Shown here: positions 1 through 9,477 of the stretch, piece by piece
Layout: every line of letters starts with the position of its first letter
Numbering within the stretch: the first letter of the stretch is position 1
DNA from: Euryarchaeota archaeon UBA86
GTDB taxonomy: Archaea; Thermoplasmatota; Poseidoniia; Poseidoniales; Thalassarchaeaceae
Length of the DNA: 64,000 bases
NCBI GenBank assembly: GCA_002503055.1
Contig: DAQX01000029.1
Coordinates: 1 to 64,000 of the forward strand
Reading direction: 5' to 3'
Made by a program: the position numbers and the translations under genes
The notes under the pieces: model-generated
Told to the model about the DNA's origin: nothing
Seen by the model: the letters and a program-made list of their open reading frames with translations, nothing else
Database searches by the model: none

Positions 1-32
1 AGGACGCCACCCGTGACCACGACATACTTCAT
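1..32 (-). CDS. pyrG: CTP synthase, N-terminal start only (partial, runs off left edge)
   Basis: On the minus strand an ATG at 32-30 opens a frame reading MKYVVVTGGV before the window ends. This matches the highly conserved CTP synthase amino terminus (M-K-Y-I/V-x-V-T-G-G-V), which leads into the P-loop of the synthetase domain. CTP synthase amidates UTP to CTP with glutamine as the nitrogen donor. Only ten residues are visible, so the call rests on that signature. The gene is divergent from the epimerase-like gene at 140, with about 107 bp between the two starts. Confidence 0.6.
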   Translation of the reverse strand, partial: MKYVVVTGGV

Positions 33-139
33 GCAATCAACGGGGTCTGAAGCCGTTGAGCCTCGCATATCAACATTGGCCAAGTATCTCCTGTTCTGTC
101 CTACTCCATGTTCAAGTATCGTCTGTTTAATGTGGCCGC

Positions 140-1093
140 ATGTCCGGTACTCCCGGTGACTCAATTCTGGTTACCGGTGCGCTCGGACAAATCGGAAGGG
201 ATCTAGTCGAGGCACTAAGAGACAAACACGGACAAGATTCGGTAATCGCTTCGGATGTTCGTGAAGTTGAGAATCATCCGTTTGTCGAGGAGGGCCGATT
301 TGTTCGCCTAAGTGTACTCGATGGAGATGCCATGGACTCGGTAATTGAAGACGAGGATGTTGGAACTATCTATCATCTCGCCGCAATTCTTTCTGCAACA
401 GGAGAGCAGAACCCAGATTTGTGTGAGAGAGTCAATGTAGGGGGGACAATTACTGTTCTTGAGGCCGCCCGCAGGCACGACCTGAGAGTATACTCTCCCT
501 CCTCAATTGCCGTGTTTGGGCCAGATGCTCCAGCTACAGCTCCTCAGATTACACCACTCAATCCCACTACAACCTATGGCAAGACCAAGGTCACTGGCGA
601 GGTGATGGTAATGAATTACTGGAAGCAGTACGGAGTCGATACGCGTGGAATCCGCTATCCAGGCTTGGTCTCTTGGAAGTCTCCTGCCGGAGGAGGGACA
701 ACAGACTATGCTGTCGAGATTTTCCACGCCGCTCTCAATAAGGGGCACTACGATTGCTTCGTGGGGCCTGAGACCAGACTCCCAATGATGTACATGGATG
801 ATGCAATTAGAGCCACTCTAGAGTTGATGGACGCACCTACCGAATCAATTGGCGATGCTAGAGGAGGCTACAATGTCTCAGGCATTTCATTCACAGCAAA
901 AGAACTAGCCGATGCAATTTCAGAGAGAGTTGATGGATTCACTTGCGAATTCAAGCCTGATCACAGACAGGAATATGCTGACTCATGGCCTGACGCTGTA
1001 GATGACTCTGTTGCCAAAGATGACTGGGGTTGGAAAGCAGAGTACGATTTGACTAGAATGGTCGATGAGATGTTGGACAGACTCTCGAACTAG
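140..1093 (+). CDS. tdh: SDR-family L-threonine 3-dehydrogenase-like NAD-dependent epimerase/dehydratase
   Basis: A 317-residue extended short-chain dehydrogenase. The Rossmann motif TGALGQIG lies at residues 12-19, the catalytic YGKTK (Y146, K150) follows, and SPSSIAVFGP supplies the active-site serine region. The blocks YHLAAILSATGE, RGIRYPGLVSW and GGGTTDYAVEIF are typical of the SDR-type threonine dehydrogenase branch, which oxidises L-threonine to 2-amino-3-ketobutyrate. That substrate is inferred from family resemblance; a nucleotide-sugar epimerase is the alternative. No clear Shine-Dalgarno precedes the ATG. The stop overlaps the convergent chaperonin stop by 4 bp (CTAG). Confidence 0.8.
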   Translation: MSGTPGDSILVTGALGQIGRDLVEALRDKHGQDSVIASDVREVENHPFVEEGRFVRLSVLDGDAMDSVIEDEDVGTIYHLAAILSATGEQNPDLCERVNVGGTITVLEAARRHDLRVYSPSSIAVFGPDAPATAPQITPLNPTTTYGKTKVTGEVMVMNYWKQYGVDTRGIRYPGLVSWKSPAGGGTTDYAVEIFHAALNKGHYDCFVGPETRLPMMYMDDAIRATLELMDAPTESIGDARGGYNVSGISFTAKELADAISERVDGFTCEFKPDHRQEYADSWPDAVDDSVAKDDWGWKAEYDLTRMVDEMLDRLSN

Positions 1094-2700
1094 TCCTCAT
1101 CTTCCATCTCGCTTTGCCAATCTGGAGTCTGTGCATCCTGCTTAGCCCACAGGACATCATCTATTCTCAGTACGCTACAGGCAGCCTCAGTAGAACAGTC
1201 AAGTGCATGTCTTGCAACGAACAGAGGATCAAACACACCAACCTCATCCATCTTTGAATTCTGACCTGAGTTGATGTCTAGGCCCACCCAAGGTCCACCA
1301 TCCTTGGAAGCCTGTGCTGCCGAGAGTTCTAGGACGGCATCAATCGGGTCTAGTCCGGAATTCTCTGCGAGAGTTCGGGGAACAATCTCAAGAGCCGCAG
1401 CATAGGCCTCGATTGCCATCTGCTCACGGCCCGATTGAGTAGAAGCAAAAGCACGCAAGTGTCGAGCGAGATGAGTCTGCGTACCTCCTCCACCAGGAAG
1501 TAGTTTAGGCTCCTTACTCAATCTTAGGGCGACACCCATTGCATCGTCGAAAGAACACTCAACTTCTTCTCTTACAGAAGGCGAAGAGCCCCGGATTACT
1601 ATCGTTACAGCACCTCCCTGGGAACCGTCAATACGTGTGTGCTTGATGGAGGAGTAGGATTGCTCACTACGGGAAGCATACGATCCAACATCTTCTGCCT
1701 TGACTCTTGAAGAGTCACGAACCATGCCGGCACCGGTCATTCGTGAAAGCATCTCCAGGTCCTCGCGCTCAAAGCGTCGATAGGCGGTGATTCCAGCATC
1801 AGTCAACATCGTAGAAGCCGACTCATCGATTCCGTCTCGTACCACGAGTAAGTCTACGTTCATCGAAGCCAACAGTTCGACCTGTTCTCTCATTCGGTTC
1901 TGTGCCCTATCGCGGAACTCCTGCAGAGCCCCAATATCTGTGACCTCAATCGAAGCCTCTAATTCAAGACTAGGTGACTCCATGCCTCCATCAATAATCA
2001 CAATCCGACCAGCTCCAGAGGAGGACGGAGAAGCGACATCCATTCTCGATTTGGCTAGAACCAAACCATTCACTACTTCAGAATCCAATGCCCCTCCATC
2101 CTTGACGCGTAGACGCTTAACTCTCAATCTCTCTAGATCATCGCCACCTTCATCGGTTGAGATTGCATTAAGCGCCTCTAGAGCCAATCCTGTAAGACGC
2201 TCTCCTACAGCAGAGTCAACCTTGCCGGAAAGCGAAGTGGCCACAGCAGAGCGCATATGCTCATCGCTAATTTCTCCCATTGAAATTCTCTCAAGCTCAT
2301 CCTGTGCTTCTGAGAGGGCAATTTGGTATCCGTTGAGAATCACTGACGGGTGTACGCCTGCGCGAACTAACTCGAGAGAATTCTGTAGTAACTCAGAGGT
2401 TAGGATTACTGCTGTTGTCGTACCGTCTCTTGCCGCGCGATCTTGAGCTGAGGAAGTAGAAACAAGCAACCTGGCAGTAGGGTGCTCTACCTTTGCAGTC
2501 TCCAGAACAGTTACTCCGTCATTTGTTACTGTAGAATCTCCGTCCTCATCAACCAACATCTTGTCCAGTCCCTTTGGACCTAGAGTAGAGCGTACAGCTC
2601 CAGATAGAGCAACAGCGGCCTTGACATTGTTAACGAAGGCCGAGCGACCGTGAATGCGATCGGTGTCCTCAAGGGCCACTTCGTGATCCGCCTCGACCAT
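1090..2700 (-). CDS. thsA: Group II chaperonin (thermosome) subunit
   Basis: A 536-residue thermosome/CCT-type subunit that would assemble into a double-ring ATP-dependent folding chamber. Visible motifs are GAVRSTLGPKGLDKML, NDGVTVLETAKVEHP (N60, D61), the nucleotide loop DGTTTAV (D92-T96), and LLPGGGGTQTHLARH near the C-terminus. The residue before the catalytic loop Asp is Arg rather than the usual Gly, and the C-terminus is acidic (EMEDED) without the Gly/Met tail of many thermosomes. It may therefore be a diverged paralogue. It is transcribed away from the Hsp20-like/dnaK pair; the shared 139-bp spacer probably holds both promoters. Confidence 0.93.
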   Translation of the reverse strand: MVEADHEVALEDTDRIHGRSAFVNNVKAAVALSGAVRSTLGPKGLDKMLVDEDGDSTVTNDGVTVLETAKVEHPTARLLVSTSSAQDRAARDGTTTAVILTSELLQNSLELVRAGVHPSVILNGYQIALSEAQDELERISMGEISDEHMRSAVATSLSGKVDSAVGERLTGLALEALNAISTDEGGDDLERLRVKRLRVKDGGALDSEVVNGLVLAKSRMDVASPSSSGAGRIVIIDGGMESPSLELEASIEVTDIGALQEFRDRAQNRMREQVELLASMNVDLLVVRDGIDESASTMLTDAGITAYRRFEREDLEMLSRMTGAGMVRDSSRVKAEDVGSYASRSEQSYSSIKHTRIDGSQGGAVTIVIRGSSPSVREEVECSFDDAMGVALRLSKEPKLLPGGGGTQTHLARHLRAFASTQSGREQMAIEAYAAALEIVPRTLAENSGLDPIDAVLELSAAQASKDGGPWVGLDINSGQNSKMDEVGVFDPLFVARHALDCSTEAACSVLRIDDVLWAKQDAQTPDWQSEMEDED

Positions 2701-2783
2701 GTTGAGCAGCGAAAAGCGCTCTTGCTTTGAACCCGACCGTTAGGCTCTCCATACCTCAGTTCCGAACTGTCTGAACCGTACGA

Positions 2784-2793
2784 TTCATATACG
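2784..2793 (+). promoter_or_regulatory. Candidate TATA element for the Hsp20-like/dnaK operon
   Basis: TTCATATACG lies about 47 bp before the ATG at 2840, a distance consistent with an archaeal TATA box and a roughly 20-nt leader. A second A/T stretch (cactatacaac, about 2807-2817) is closer to the start. This is position and base composition only. Confidence 0.3.
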
Positions 2794-2839
2794 GGCGTTC
2801 TTTCGCACTATACAACCTCAGGTTGAGTAGTGATATTTG

Positions 2840-3448
2840 ATGACTGGAATAGACTCTGATGATTGGCCTGAAGACATGTTCGAAGAGATGGCAAAAATGC
2901 TCGAGCAGATGGGTATGCCAATCGACATCAAGGCCCTTGAACAGATGATGAAGAGAGTAATGGATCAGTTCGAAGAGATGGGTATCGACCCAACTAAAAT
3001 TTCACACTCCGAGTTCAAGTTCGAGTCCGCTGGCAACCCCGATGATTTCCGTCGAGCTATGGAATCAATGTTCGACAGCCAAGGCGGTTTCCAAGACTTC
3101 TTCAAGCGCATGGGCGTAAATGTAGAAGTAAAGAGCAATGAACAACCACAAGACGAGGCGTCTGCAGAAGTCGAGAAGTCGGAGGACTCCGAGATTTCTG
3201 ATTTGCCTGAAGAGGATGCATATGTTTCAGATGGTCAAATGTCAGTCACAATCGATATATCGAGATTCCTAGACATTAGGAGTGAGGATCTTGAACTCTT
3301 GTTGAGCAGCGGCGGAGAGGTACTACAACTTCTCAGAAGAACTCAGCCGCGTCCATTCAAGAGATTCATTCTTCCAGAGGCAGTTGAGGATATTCTCAAC
3401 TGGGAGTTGAACAACGGCATTCTGGATATTACATTCGACCTGGCATGA
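2840..3448 (+). CDS. Hsp20/alpha-crystallin-like protein with acidic, Met-rich N-terminal extension
   Basis: A 202-residue protein. The first 120 residues are very acidic and Met/Glu-rich with predicted helices (MFEEMAKMLEQMGM, MMKRVMDQFEEMG). The last ~80 residues, from AYVSDGQMSVTIDISRF to ELNNGILDITFDL, look like an alpha-crystallin fold: a strand-rich segment, PFKRFILPEAVE, then the terminal NNGILDI signature typical of small heat-shock proteins. I infer a holdase or DnaK-associated role because dnaK follows directly with overlapping stop/start context. The first possible start is a TTG at 2837, immediately followed by the ATG chosen here. The Hsp20 assignment is by eye. Confidence 0.65.
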   Translation: MTGIDSDDWPEDMFEEMAKMLEQMGMPIDIKALEQMMKRVMDQFEEMGIDPTKISHSEFKFESAGNPDDFRRAMESMFDSQGGFQDFFKRMGVNVEVKSNEQPQDEASAEVEKSEDSEISDLPEEDAYVSDGQMSVTIDISRFLDIRSEDLELLLSSGGEVLQLLRRTQPRPFKRFILPEAVEDILNWELNNGILDITFDLA

Positions 3449-3474
3449 GCCAAGCGAACCAAGGAGAGACAAAA

Positions 3475-5361
3475 ATGAGTGGACCTGTGATAGGAATTGA
3501 CCTAGGAACAACGAACAGCTGCGTGGCGACATTGGAGGGCGGTCAGCCCACAGTCATACCTAACTCTGAAGGATCGAGAACAACCCCTAGTGTGGTCGCT
3601 TTCTCGAAGGAAGGGGAAAGACTGGTTGGCATTACCGCCAAGCGTCAAGCCGTAACCAACTCCGATCGAACTGTAATGTCGGTTAAGAGAGAAATGGGAA
3701 CAGATTGGAGCAAGCAGATTGACGATGAGGAATATACTCCTCAGGAAATCTCTGCTTTCGTTCTGCAGAAACTCAAGGCCGACGCCGAAGAATACCTTGG
3801 AAAAGAAGTCAATCAAGCAGTCATCACATGCCCTGCATATTTCAGCGATGCACAGCGAAAGGCAACTCAGGATGCCGGTAGAATCGCAGGACTTGAGGTT
3901 CTGAGAATAATCAACGAACCCACCGCCGCTGCTCTTGCTTACGGCGTCGATAAGGAAGATGATCAGACAATCCTAGTTTTTGACTTGGGCGGCGGTACAT
4001 TCGACGTCTCGATTCTAGATATCTACCAAGTCGATGGCCAGCCTCAAATTGAGGTCAAGGCAACCAGCGGAGACAACAGACTGGGGGGTGACGACTTCGA
4101 TGACAAGATCGTTGAATGGCTCGTATCTGAGTACAAGAAAACATCTGGAATTGACCTATCAAATGACCTTCAAGCAATGAGTCGTCTAAGGGAGGCTGCT
4201 GAGAAGGCTAAGATTGAGCTATCAGGAACCAACTCAACCCAAATCAATCTTCCTTTCATCACCATGAAGGATGGTCAACCCGAACACCTAGACATGAGTC
4301 TGTCCCGCGCTAAATTCGAGGACCTGACTGCTGATCTCATCAAGAGGACGATGAAACCTACTCGCAGCGCCATGAAGGATGCTGGAGTCAAGGCGGGAAA
4401 TATCGACAAGATTCTCTTAGTCGGCGGCAGCACAAGAATTCCAGCAGTCCAAGAAGCAATCGAGAAAGAGGCCGGAAAGTCGCCATTCAAAGGAATCAAC
4501 CCCGACGAGGCTGTGGCAGTAGGTGCTGCTCTACAAGCAGGCATCATAGTAGGAGATGAGGGAGTTACCGATGTACTACTTCTCGATGTAACACCTCTTA
4601 CCCTAGGAATCGAGACTCTGGGAGGGGTCATGACTACCATGATTGAGAGGAACACAACAATCCCTACTCGACGCTCTGAGAACTTCTCAACTGCAGCTGA
4701 CAATCAGCCAGCGGTCGAAGTTCATGTTCTACAGGGCGAGAGGGAATTCGCAAAGGATAACATCACTCTTGGCCGATTCCATCTGATGGGAATACCTCCT
4801 GCACCTAGGGGAATACCCCAAATCGAGGTAACCTTCGACATCGATGCAAACGGTATTGTCAATGTGTCCGCTAAGGACTTGGGAACAGGTACCGAACAGT
4901 CGATTAAGATCGAGAGTCAGACCTCACTATCTGAAGAAGAGATTGCACAGAAGGTAGCTGATGCAGAGAAGTTTGCTAACGAGGACAAACTACGCCGTGC
5001 TGGTGTCGAATTGTTGAACACAGCTGACAGCATTGTCTACCAGACCAAGAGAATGCTAGAAGATGCGGCTGAGAAGATACAAGATCTAGACTCCGATGCA
5101 ATCCATGCAAAATTGGATGATCTCAAGGAACTGATAACCAAGGAAGATGGAGAGACTCCAATCGAGGTTGATGACATCGACGAGGCTGCAATTCAGGCCA
5201 AGATGAAAGAGGTCGAGGACGAAATGCATGAGATTTCCACCAAGATGTACGAGGCCGCTGCAGCCGAGATGGCTGAGCAGCAAGCCGCTGAGGAAGACGA
5301 CGAGGATGTTGTAGAGGCAGACTTCGAAGTCGTTGACTCCGAAGAGGAACTAGACGACTAA
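3475..5361 (+). CDS. dnaK: Molecular chaperone DnaK (Hsp70)
   Basis: A 628-residue Hsp70. GIDLGTTNSCVA, the phosphate loops VFDLGGGTFDVSI and LLVGGSTRIPAVQEAI, the substrate-domain motif VTPLTLGIETLGG and an acidic lid tail (VVDSEEELDD) give unambiguous identity. It is a bacterial-type gene, widely transferred into mesophilic archaea. The start chosen is the ATG at 3475, preceded by AAGGAGAG (3461-3468). A longer frame from 3445 overlaps the upstream stop in ATGA style but has no ribosome site. No dnaJ or grpE is adjacent. Its stop overlaps the convergent pepA stop by 4 bp. Confidence 0.98.
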   Translation: MSGPVIGIDLGTTNSCVATLEGGQPTVIPNSEGSRTTPSVVAFSKEGERLVGITAKRQAVTNSDRTVMSVKREMGTDWSKQIDDEEYTPQEISAFVLQKLKADAEEYLGKEVNQAVITCPAYFSDAQRKATQDAGRIAGLEVLRIINEPTAAALAYGVDKEDDQTILVFDLGGGTFDVSILDIYQVDGQPQIEVKATSGDNRLGGDDFDDKIVEWLVSEYKKTSGIDLSNDLQAMSRLREAAEKAKIELSGTNSTQINLPFITMKDGQPEHLDMSLSRAKFEDLTADLIKRTMKPTRSAMKDAGVKAGNIDKILLVGGSTRIPAVQEAIEKEAGKSPFKGINPDEAVAVGAALQAGIIVGDEGVTDVLLLDVTPLTLGIETLGGVMTTMIERNTTIPTRRSENFSTAADNQPAVEVHVLQGEREFAKDNITLGRFHLMGIPPAPRGIPQIEVTFDIDANGIVNVSAKDLGTGTEQSIKIESQTSLSEEEIAQKVADAEKFANEDKLRRAGVELLNTADSIVYQTKRMLEDAAEKIQDLDSDAIHAKLDDLKELITKEDGETPIEVDDIDEAAIQAKMKEVEDEMHEISTKMYEAAAAEMAEQQAAEEDDEDVVEADFEVVDSEEELDD

Positions 5362-6881
5362 TCTTCCGTAATCAACCTGTGAAGAGTCCTTACATGGACT
5401 CCAGAAACTCCGAATTGGAAGAGAGGGTTTGCGCCCTCTGAGCGAGCCTTTGAACCAGGCCCCCAGGCAGTACCTGCAATGTCGAGGTGGACCCAAGGAA
5501 TCTTGTCCGCATCTTCGTCAAAGTCGCGATGAGGTACGAAGAACTCGAGGAACGAGGCTGCTGCGTTCGAAGAACCGGCCCTACCTCCAATCGATCCGTT
5601 TCGGATGTCCGCGAATGCAGAGTCTGTCATGTACTTCCTGAACTGGGCATTCAGAGGCATCCTCCATACGGCTTCTCCAGAGCGATTGGCAGCCTTCTTC
5701 AATCTCCTGCTGATATCATCATCGTTGGCCCACATTCCGGTAATCTGGTTGCCTAGAGCTACTACGATTGCTCCTGTCAAAGTGGCTAGGTCAACAATGT
5801 ACTCAGGATCAAGCTCTCCGGCTTTCCACAACCCATCAGCCAGAACATTTCGTCCTTCAGCATCGGTGCTGAATACCTCAATGGTCTTGCCAGAGTATGT
5901 CTTGAATACATCTCCAGGCCTGTAAGCACCTGAGCCGGGCATGTTCTCAGCCAAACATGCGACCCCATTCACCCTGCGTTCATAACCAGTCGAGTGTAAA
6001 GCCTCCATCAATCCGAATACTGTTGCAGCACCGCACATATCGTACTTCATGTCCCACATTCCACCAGTAGGCTTGATTGATATTCCACCTGTGTCGAATG
6101 TTATTCCTTTACCGACTATACAGGGTCTTTGCACCTCCTCATCCGCGTCTGGATTTAGCGTAAACAGAACCATACAAGGCTTCCTGTCACTTCCTTTTCC
6201 AACATTAATCAGCCCCCCCATTCCGAGCTCCTGTAATTTGCCCCAGTCGTAAACTTCCACAGACACATTATCCTTGTCAGCAGCCCATTCTTCTGCCCTA
6301 CGAGCGTACTCCATAGGGTACAGAACATTGGCCGGCTCATTTCCTAAATCACGCGCTAGATGGACACCTCCAACTATTGAGTTAATTCTAGAAAGTCCTT
6401 CAGCCAATGACTCTTGATATCTCTGGCTAGCTTGGAACTGAACCGACCATGGTTCCATGATATGATTATCATCGATCTCTTGATGCTCTAGAAACTCGTA
6501 ATCTCTCAGCATCATTCCTTCTGCAAAGTCAATCATTCGCTCACCTGTCCACCCTGAGGTGAATCTCACGCATACTGAGAGCCCCTTCTTCTTGGATAGA
6601 GAAGCCATCACTCGAGCTCCGGTGTTACGGGCCATTCCGTGGCTGAGACCATCCTTCTTGCCCATGCCGATGAGCATGACTCTACATTCAGGAGTCCAAA
6701 TGACCATTCTCTGCCCCTTCTTTCCTTCAAATTCATCAGATGAAATTGCTTCCTTGACTAGGTTACGCTGACTCCGACCAAGACCTGAGAGAGCATTGTT
6801 AGGGGCTCGGCCTACTCCTTCAAAGAGAGGTATCAGCAGTTGTTCACAGGCTTCATCGAATTCATTATTGGCCCAATTCAT
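5358..6881 (-). CDS. pepA: Leucyl aminopeptidase, M17 family
   Basis: A 507-residue cytosolic M17 aminopeptidase that removes N-terminal residues from peptides using two metal ions. The catalytic C-terminal domain shows GKGITFDTGGISIKP (Lys258, Asp263), DMKYDMCGAATV, and STDAEGRNVLADGL (residues 338-351, with metal ligands D340 and E342). The N-terminal domain is divergent, as usual. It follows the M14 peptidase on the same strand after a 96-bp AT-rich spacer with its own TATA-like sequence. The peptidase cluster suggests protein and peptide scavenging. Confidence 0.96.
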   Translation of the reverse strand: MNWANNEFDEACEQLLIPLFEGVGRAPNNALSGLGRSQRNLVKEAISSDEFEGKKGQRMVIWTPECRVMLIGMGKKDGLSHGMARNTGARVMASLSKKKGLSVCVRFTSGWTGERMIDFAEGMMLRDYEFLEHQEIDDNHIMEPWSVQFQASQRYQESLAEGLSRINSIVGGVHLARDLGNEPANVLYPMEYARRAEEWAADKDNVSVEVYDWGKLQELGMGGLINVGKGSDRKPCMVLFTLNPDADEEVQRPCIVGKGITFDTGGISIKPTGGMWDMKYDMCGAATVFGLMEALHSTGYERRVNGVACLAENMPGSGAYRPGDVFKTYSGKTIEVFSTDAEGRNVLADGLWKAGELDPEYIVDLATLTGAIVVALGNQITGMWANDDDISRRLKKAANRSGEAVWRMPLNAQFRKYMTDSAFADIRNGSIGGRAGSSNAAASFLEFFVPHRDFDEDADKIPWVHLDIAGTAWGPGSKARSEGANPLFQFGVSGVHVRTLHRLITED

Positions 6882-6908
6882 CTTATCACCGAAGATTGCG
6901 ATTTGGTA

Positions 6909-6920
6909 GCAATATACAAA
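6909..6920 (-). promoter_or_regulatory. TATA-like element upstream of pepA
   Basis: On the minus strand TTTGTATATTGC lies 28-39 bp before the pepA ATG (6881), the spacing expected for a leaderless or near-leaderless archaeal transcript. It sits in an AT-rich 96-bp spacer. Confidence 0.4.
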
Positions 6921-6977
6921 GAATTGCTTTGAAAATCAATACTTTAGAGTGAAAATTACTATAATGAATAATGCAAA

Positions 6978-8381
6978 TTACGGTTCAATTCTACTATTTC
7001 TTCCATTAATCGCCGCTAGAGCGATGGAGAATAAAACTAGGATTACCGAAGGAGCAGGAAGCAGACCGGACTCTACAGACTTAATTCCAACAACGCTATT
7101 GTTGACTTCCTCAATCGCCCACATCGAAGCATCGACCACTCGCTTCTGATAGTGTAGAGCGAATTGCCCACTCTCAGATATTTTCACGCCTTCGAAGTCG
7201 AGGATAATCTGCGTACTATTTGTGGCATTGACTTGGAATCCACATCCTACAAGCGAGTAATTAAACTGTGATTCTATAGTACATGGTTCCTTTTCCAGAG
7301 AAATACTAGGGACAAACTCAGTACCATCTTCATCGATGTAGACTAGCGTGGCATTTGCCGTAGAAGCTCTACCTAGGTTAGAAACTGATAACTCAACTCG
7401 AGATCCATCTATGGCCAATGAATCAACAACCAATCTAGCCCTCCAGTACCACACATTCTCGATTAGATAATTCATCACATCGAGTTCTTCTCCCAATCTG
7501 TCCGAGACTGCCTCTATGGATCCTAGAAGGAATTGCTCATCATCGGTCTCAAAGGTGAAAGTTGGGTACCCCATAACACCGTAGCCATAATCACGACTAG
7601 TTCCACAATTCGGGTATAGACCTTGGTTAGCGTTACGAATAGGTATGTCTGAAATGTTTGAATTCACTTCATCTCTAATGTGGTGATACATTTCCCAGTC
7701 AGAAGGCTGTTCTGGCCATTTACCCCAAGGGTAGAGCATAATCCAAACTCCAGTATGCATTGTAATGTATAGGTCGGCATGAGGAACTACCTCGTTCATG
7801 TAAATCGAATTTGCAAGAGTCTCTGATTCACTGAATGCCGAACTTCCAGGCTGAGTTGTGGGGCATGTGTTCCAGTAATGGTCATAATTTCTATTCAGGT
7901 CTACCTGATTGACATTCCACCTGGTATCGAAGTCATTTCCATCTGCATTTAGCATGATGAGAATATGTAATTCAGTGGTCGCCAATACATCGAGTACCTC
8001 TTGTTCACCATCGCCCCAGCCTTCGATATAATATTCAGCCACCAGAAACGCAAGCTCCGTTCCTAAATGTTCGTTCCCATGATGCCCTCCGTCAATGTAA
8101 ACCACTTCTTTGGCTGATCCATCGGGCTTGGTCTCCTGACTCCAATCTGAAATTTGTAACATCCATAGGTTCCTTCCCAATTCTGTTTGACCTACGACCA
8201 ACAAATTCACGATTTCTGGGTAATCATCCGCCCATGCATTGACATCCAATGTCAGTGTTGCATAGGAATGATACCAGTGCTCCTGAATTATGTCCGGCTG
8301 ACCTATCTGTGCCGATGCTATCGGTGCAACAGGCACAGTCAGCATCAGGGATGTGAGGATAATCGCTGCCCAGCGGCGCAT
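6978..8381 (-). CDS. Secreted/anchored M14-family zinc carboxypeptidase
   Basis: A 467-residue protein. The chosen ATG (8381) begins a clean Sec signal, MRRWAAIILTSLMLTVPVAPIASAQ; a GTG 39 bp upstream would put an acidic tail before it. The zinc motif HHGNE (HxxE) is followed by the RNPxxxxW-like segment DTRWNVNQVDLNRN, a distal His in MHTGVW and the catalytic Glu context TFTFETDDEQ. After the peptidase domain comes a beta-rich region and a final hydrophobic helix (LLPAPSVILVLFSIALAAI) with a basic tail, giving a cell-surface anchor. I infer extracellular peptide hydrolysis. The exact specificity cannot be read. Confidence 0.88.
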   Translation of the reverse strand: MRRWAAIILTSLMLTVPVAPIASAQIGQPDIIQEHWYHSYATLTLDVNAWADDYPEIVNLLVVGQTELGRNLWMLQISDWSQETKPDGSAKEVVYIDGGHHGNEHLGTELAFLVAEYYIEGWGDGEQEVLDVLATTELHILIMLNADGNDFDTRWNVNQVDLNRNYDHYWNTCPTTQPGSSAFSESETLANSIYMNEVVPHADLYITMHTGVWIMLYPWGKWPEQPSDWEMYHHIRDEVNSNISDIPIRNANQGLYPNCGTSRDYGYGVMGYPTFTFETDDEQFLLGSIEAVSDRLGEELDVMNYLIENVWYWRARLVVDSLAIDGSRVELSVSNLGRASTANATLVYIDEDGTEFVPSISLEKEPCTIESQFNYSLVGCGFQVNATNSTQIILDFEGVKISESGQFALHYQKRVVDASMWAIEEVNNSVVGIKSVESGLLPAPSVILVLFSIALAAINGRNSRIEP

Positions 8382-8438
8382 AGCGCCGCTGAGGGGGTCT
8401 TCATCTACAATCGTTGGCACTAAATGTCAATTTTTCCA

Positions 8439-9356
8439 CTAGTTACGACTAGCAATGTGAGCGACCAGCATCTTGGTAGCGATGAGTGCTGCGTTGAACT
8501 GGGTCAGACGGTCCTCACCGGGGACGATTTCGTTGACATCGACCCCAATGACCTCGGCAGAACTTGCGAATAAATCTTCGATAATCTCTACGGCTGCCCA
8601 ATGACTCAAACCTCCAGGAACTGGAGTACCGGTGTCTGGAACAAGCGAGCCGTCCAGACCGTCGACATCGAAGGTCAACCAAACAGGCCCCTCTATCTGC
8701 GCAATTCTTTCCTTGAGCGCAACCCATCCTGCTTGCCCGTCACACACGCCCATGAAATCCCTAGCATACCAGGTTTCCACTCGCTCATCATTGTCAGAGA
8801 ATTCTGCCTCCTCTCTGGATAGCACTCGTGTACCAATTTGCACTACACGACCAACCCCTGCATCGAGAGATCTTCTGACTGCGGTTCCATGAGAGAATCT
8901 TTCTCCTCCGAGTTGATCCCTAAGGTCGGCATGGGCATCGACTTGAATCAGCGTCAGGCGACTCAAATCTCCGTCCAATGAAGGATGTCCTGCAGCAGCC
9001 TGCATCAAGGGGGGAAGAATGCCGTGTTCACCACCTAGGAATAACGGAAATTGCTCACCATCCATCCACTTTACTGCATAGTCTCTAATCGAATCCAATT
9101 GCTCCATCAGAGTTCCTGCATTTGACGACCATGCTTCTGCAGTATGCATTCTCATTCCGCAAGGTAGTTCCTCAGGAAGCAAAGTGTCGTACAATTCTAC
9201 TTGAGAACTAGCAGAGATACAAGCCGCAGGACCATCTTCCGTTCCCTCTCCCCAACTTGTTGTCATCTCGAATGGAATTGGCAGAATCACAATGTCCCAT
9301 GGCCCATCTTCGGACTCTTTGAGGCCGAGGAAAGTAACTCTCTGCTGCTCTTCCAC
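8439..9356 (-). CDS. speB: Agmatinase/arginase-family ureohydrolase
   Basis: A 305-residue ureohydrolase, a binuclear manganese enzyme cleaving a guanidino group to urea. Metal-binding motifs appear in order: FLGGEHG (Asp of the usual GGDH replaced by Glu), QVDAHADLRD (D140, H142, D144), SHGTAVRRS, and TFDVDGLDGSLVPDTGTPVPGG near the C-terminus. Agmatine as substrate, giving putrescine, is the family default in archaea. Formiminoglutamase or another guanidino hydrolase cannot be excluded. The start is GTG. The gene is divergent from the DUF6015-like gene at 9478. Confidence 0.87.
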   Translation of the reverse strand: MEEQQRVTFLGLKESEDGPWDIVILPIPFEMTTSWGEGTEDGPAACISASSQVELYDTLLPEELPCGMRMHTAEAWSSNAGTLMEQLDSIRDYAVKWMDGEQFPLFLGGEHGILPPLMQAAAGHPSLDGDLSRLTLIQVDAHADLRDQLGGERFSHGTAVRRSLDAGVGRVVQIGTRVLSREEAEFSDNDERVETWYARDFMGVCDGQAGWVALKERIAQIEGPVWLTFDVDGLDGSLVPDTGTPVPGGLSHWAAVEIIEDLFASSAEVIGVDVNEIVPGEDRLTQFNAALIATKMLVAHIASRN

Positions 9357-9477
9357 GAGGTCGCGAAAGTAGCAGGAAGATTAACCGCTTCGGAGAGAAA
9401 TTGACCTTTTTCAGGGCACAGGGAAGGACTGTTGAAATAGCGCGGCCTCTCATCTATACTCGCCGCGGAGGGATTAG

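Noticed and set aside
1787..2446. 219-residue plus-strand frame opposite the thermosome gene
   Set aside because: A Ser/Thr/Arg-rich shadow of a conserved gene, with no motif of its own.
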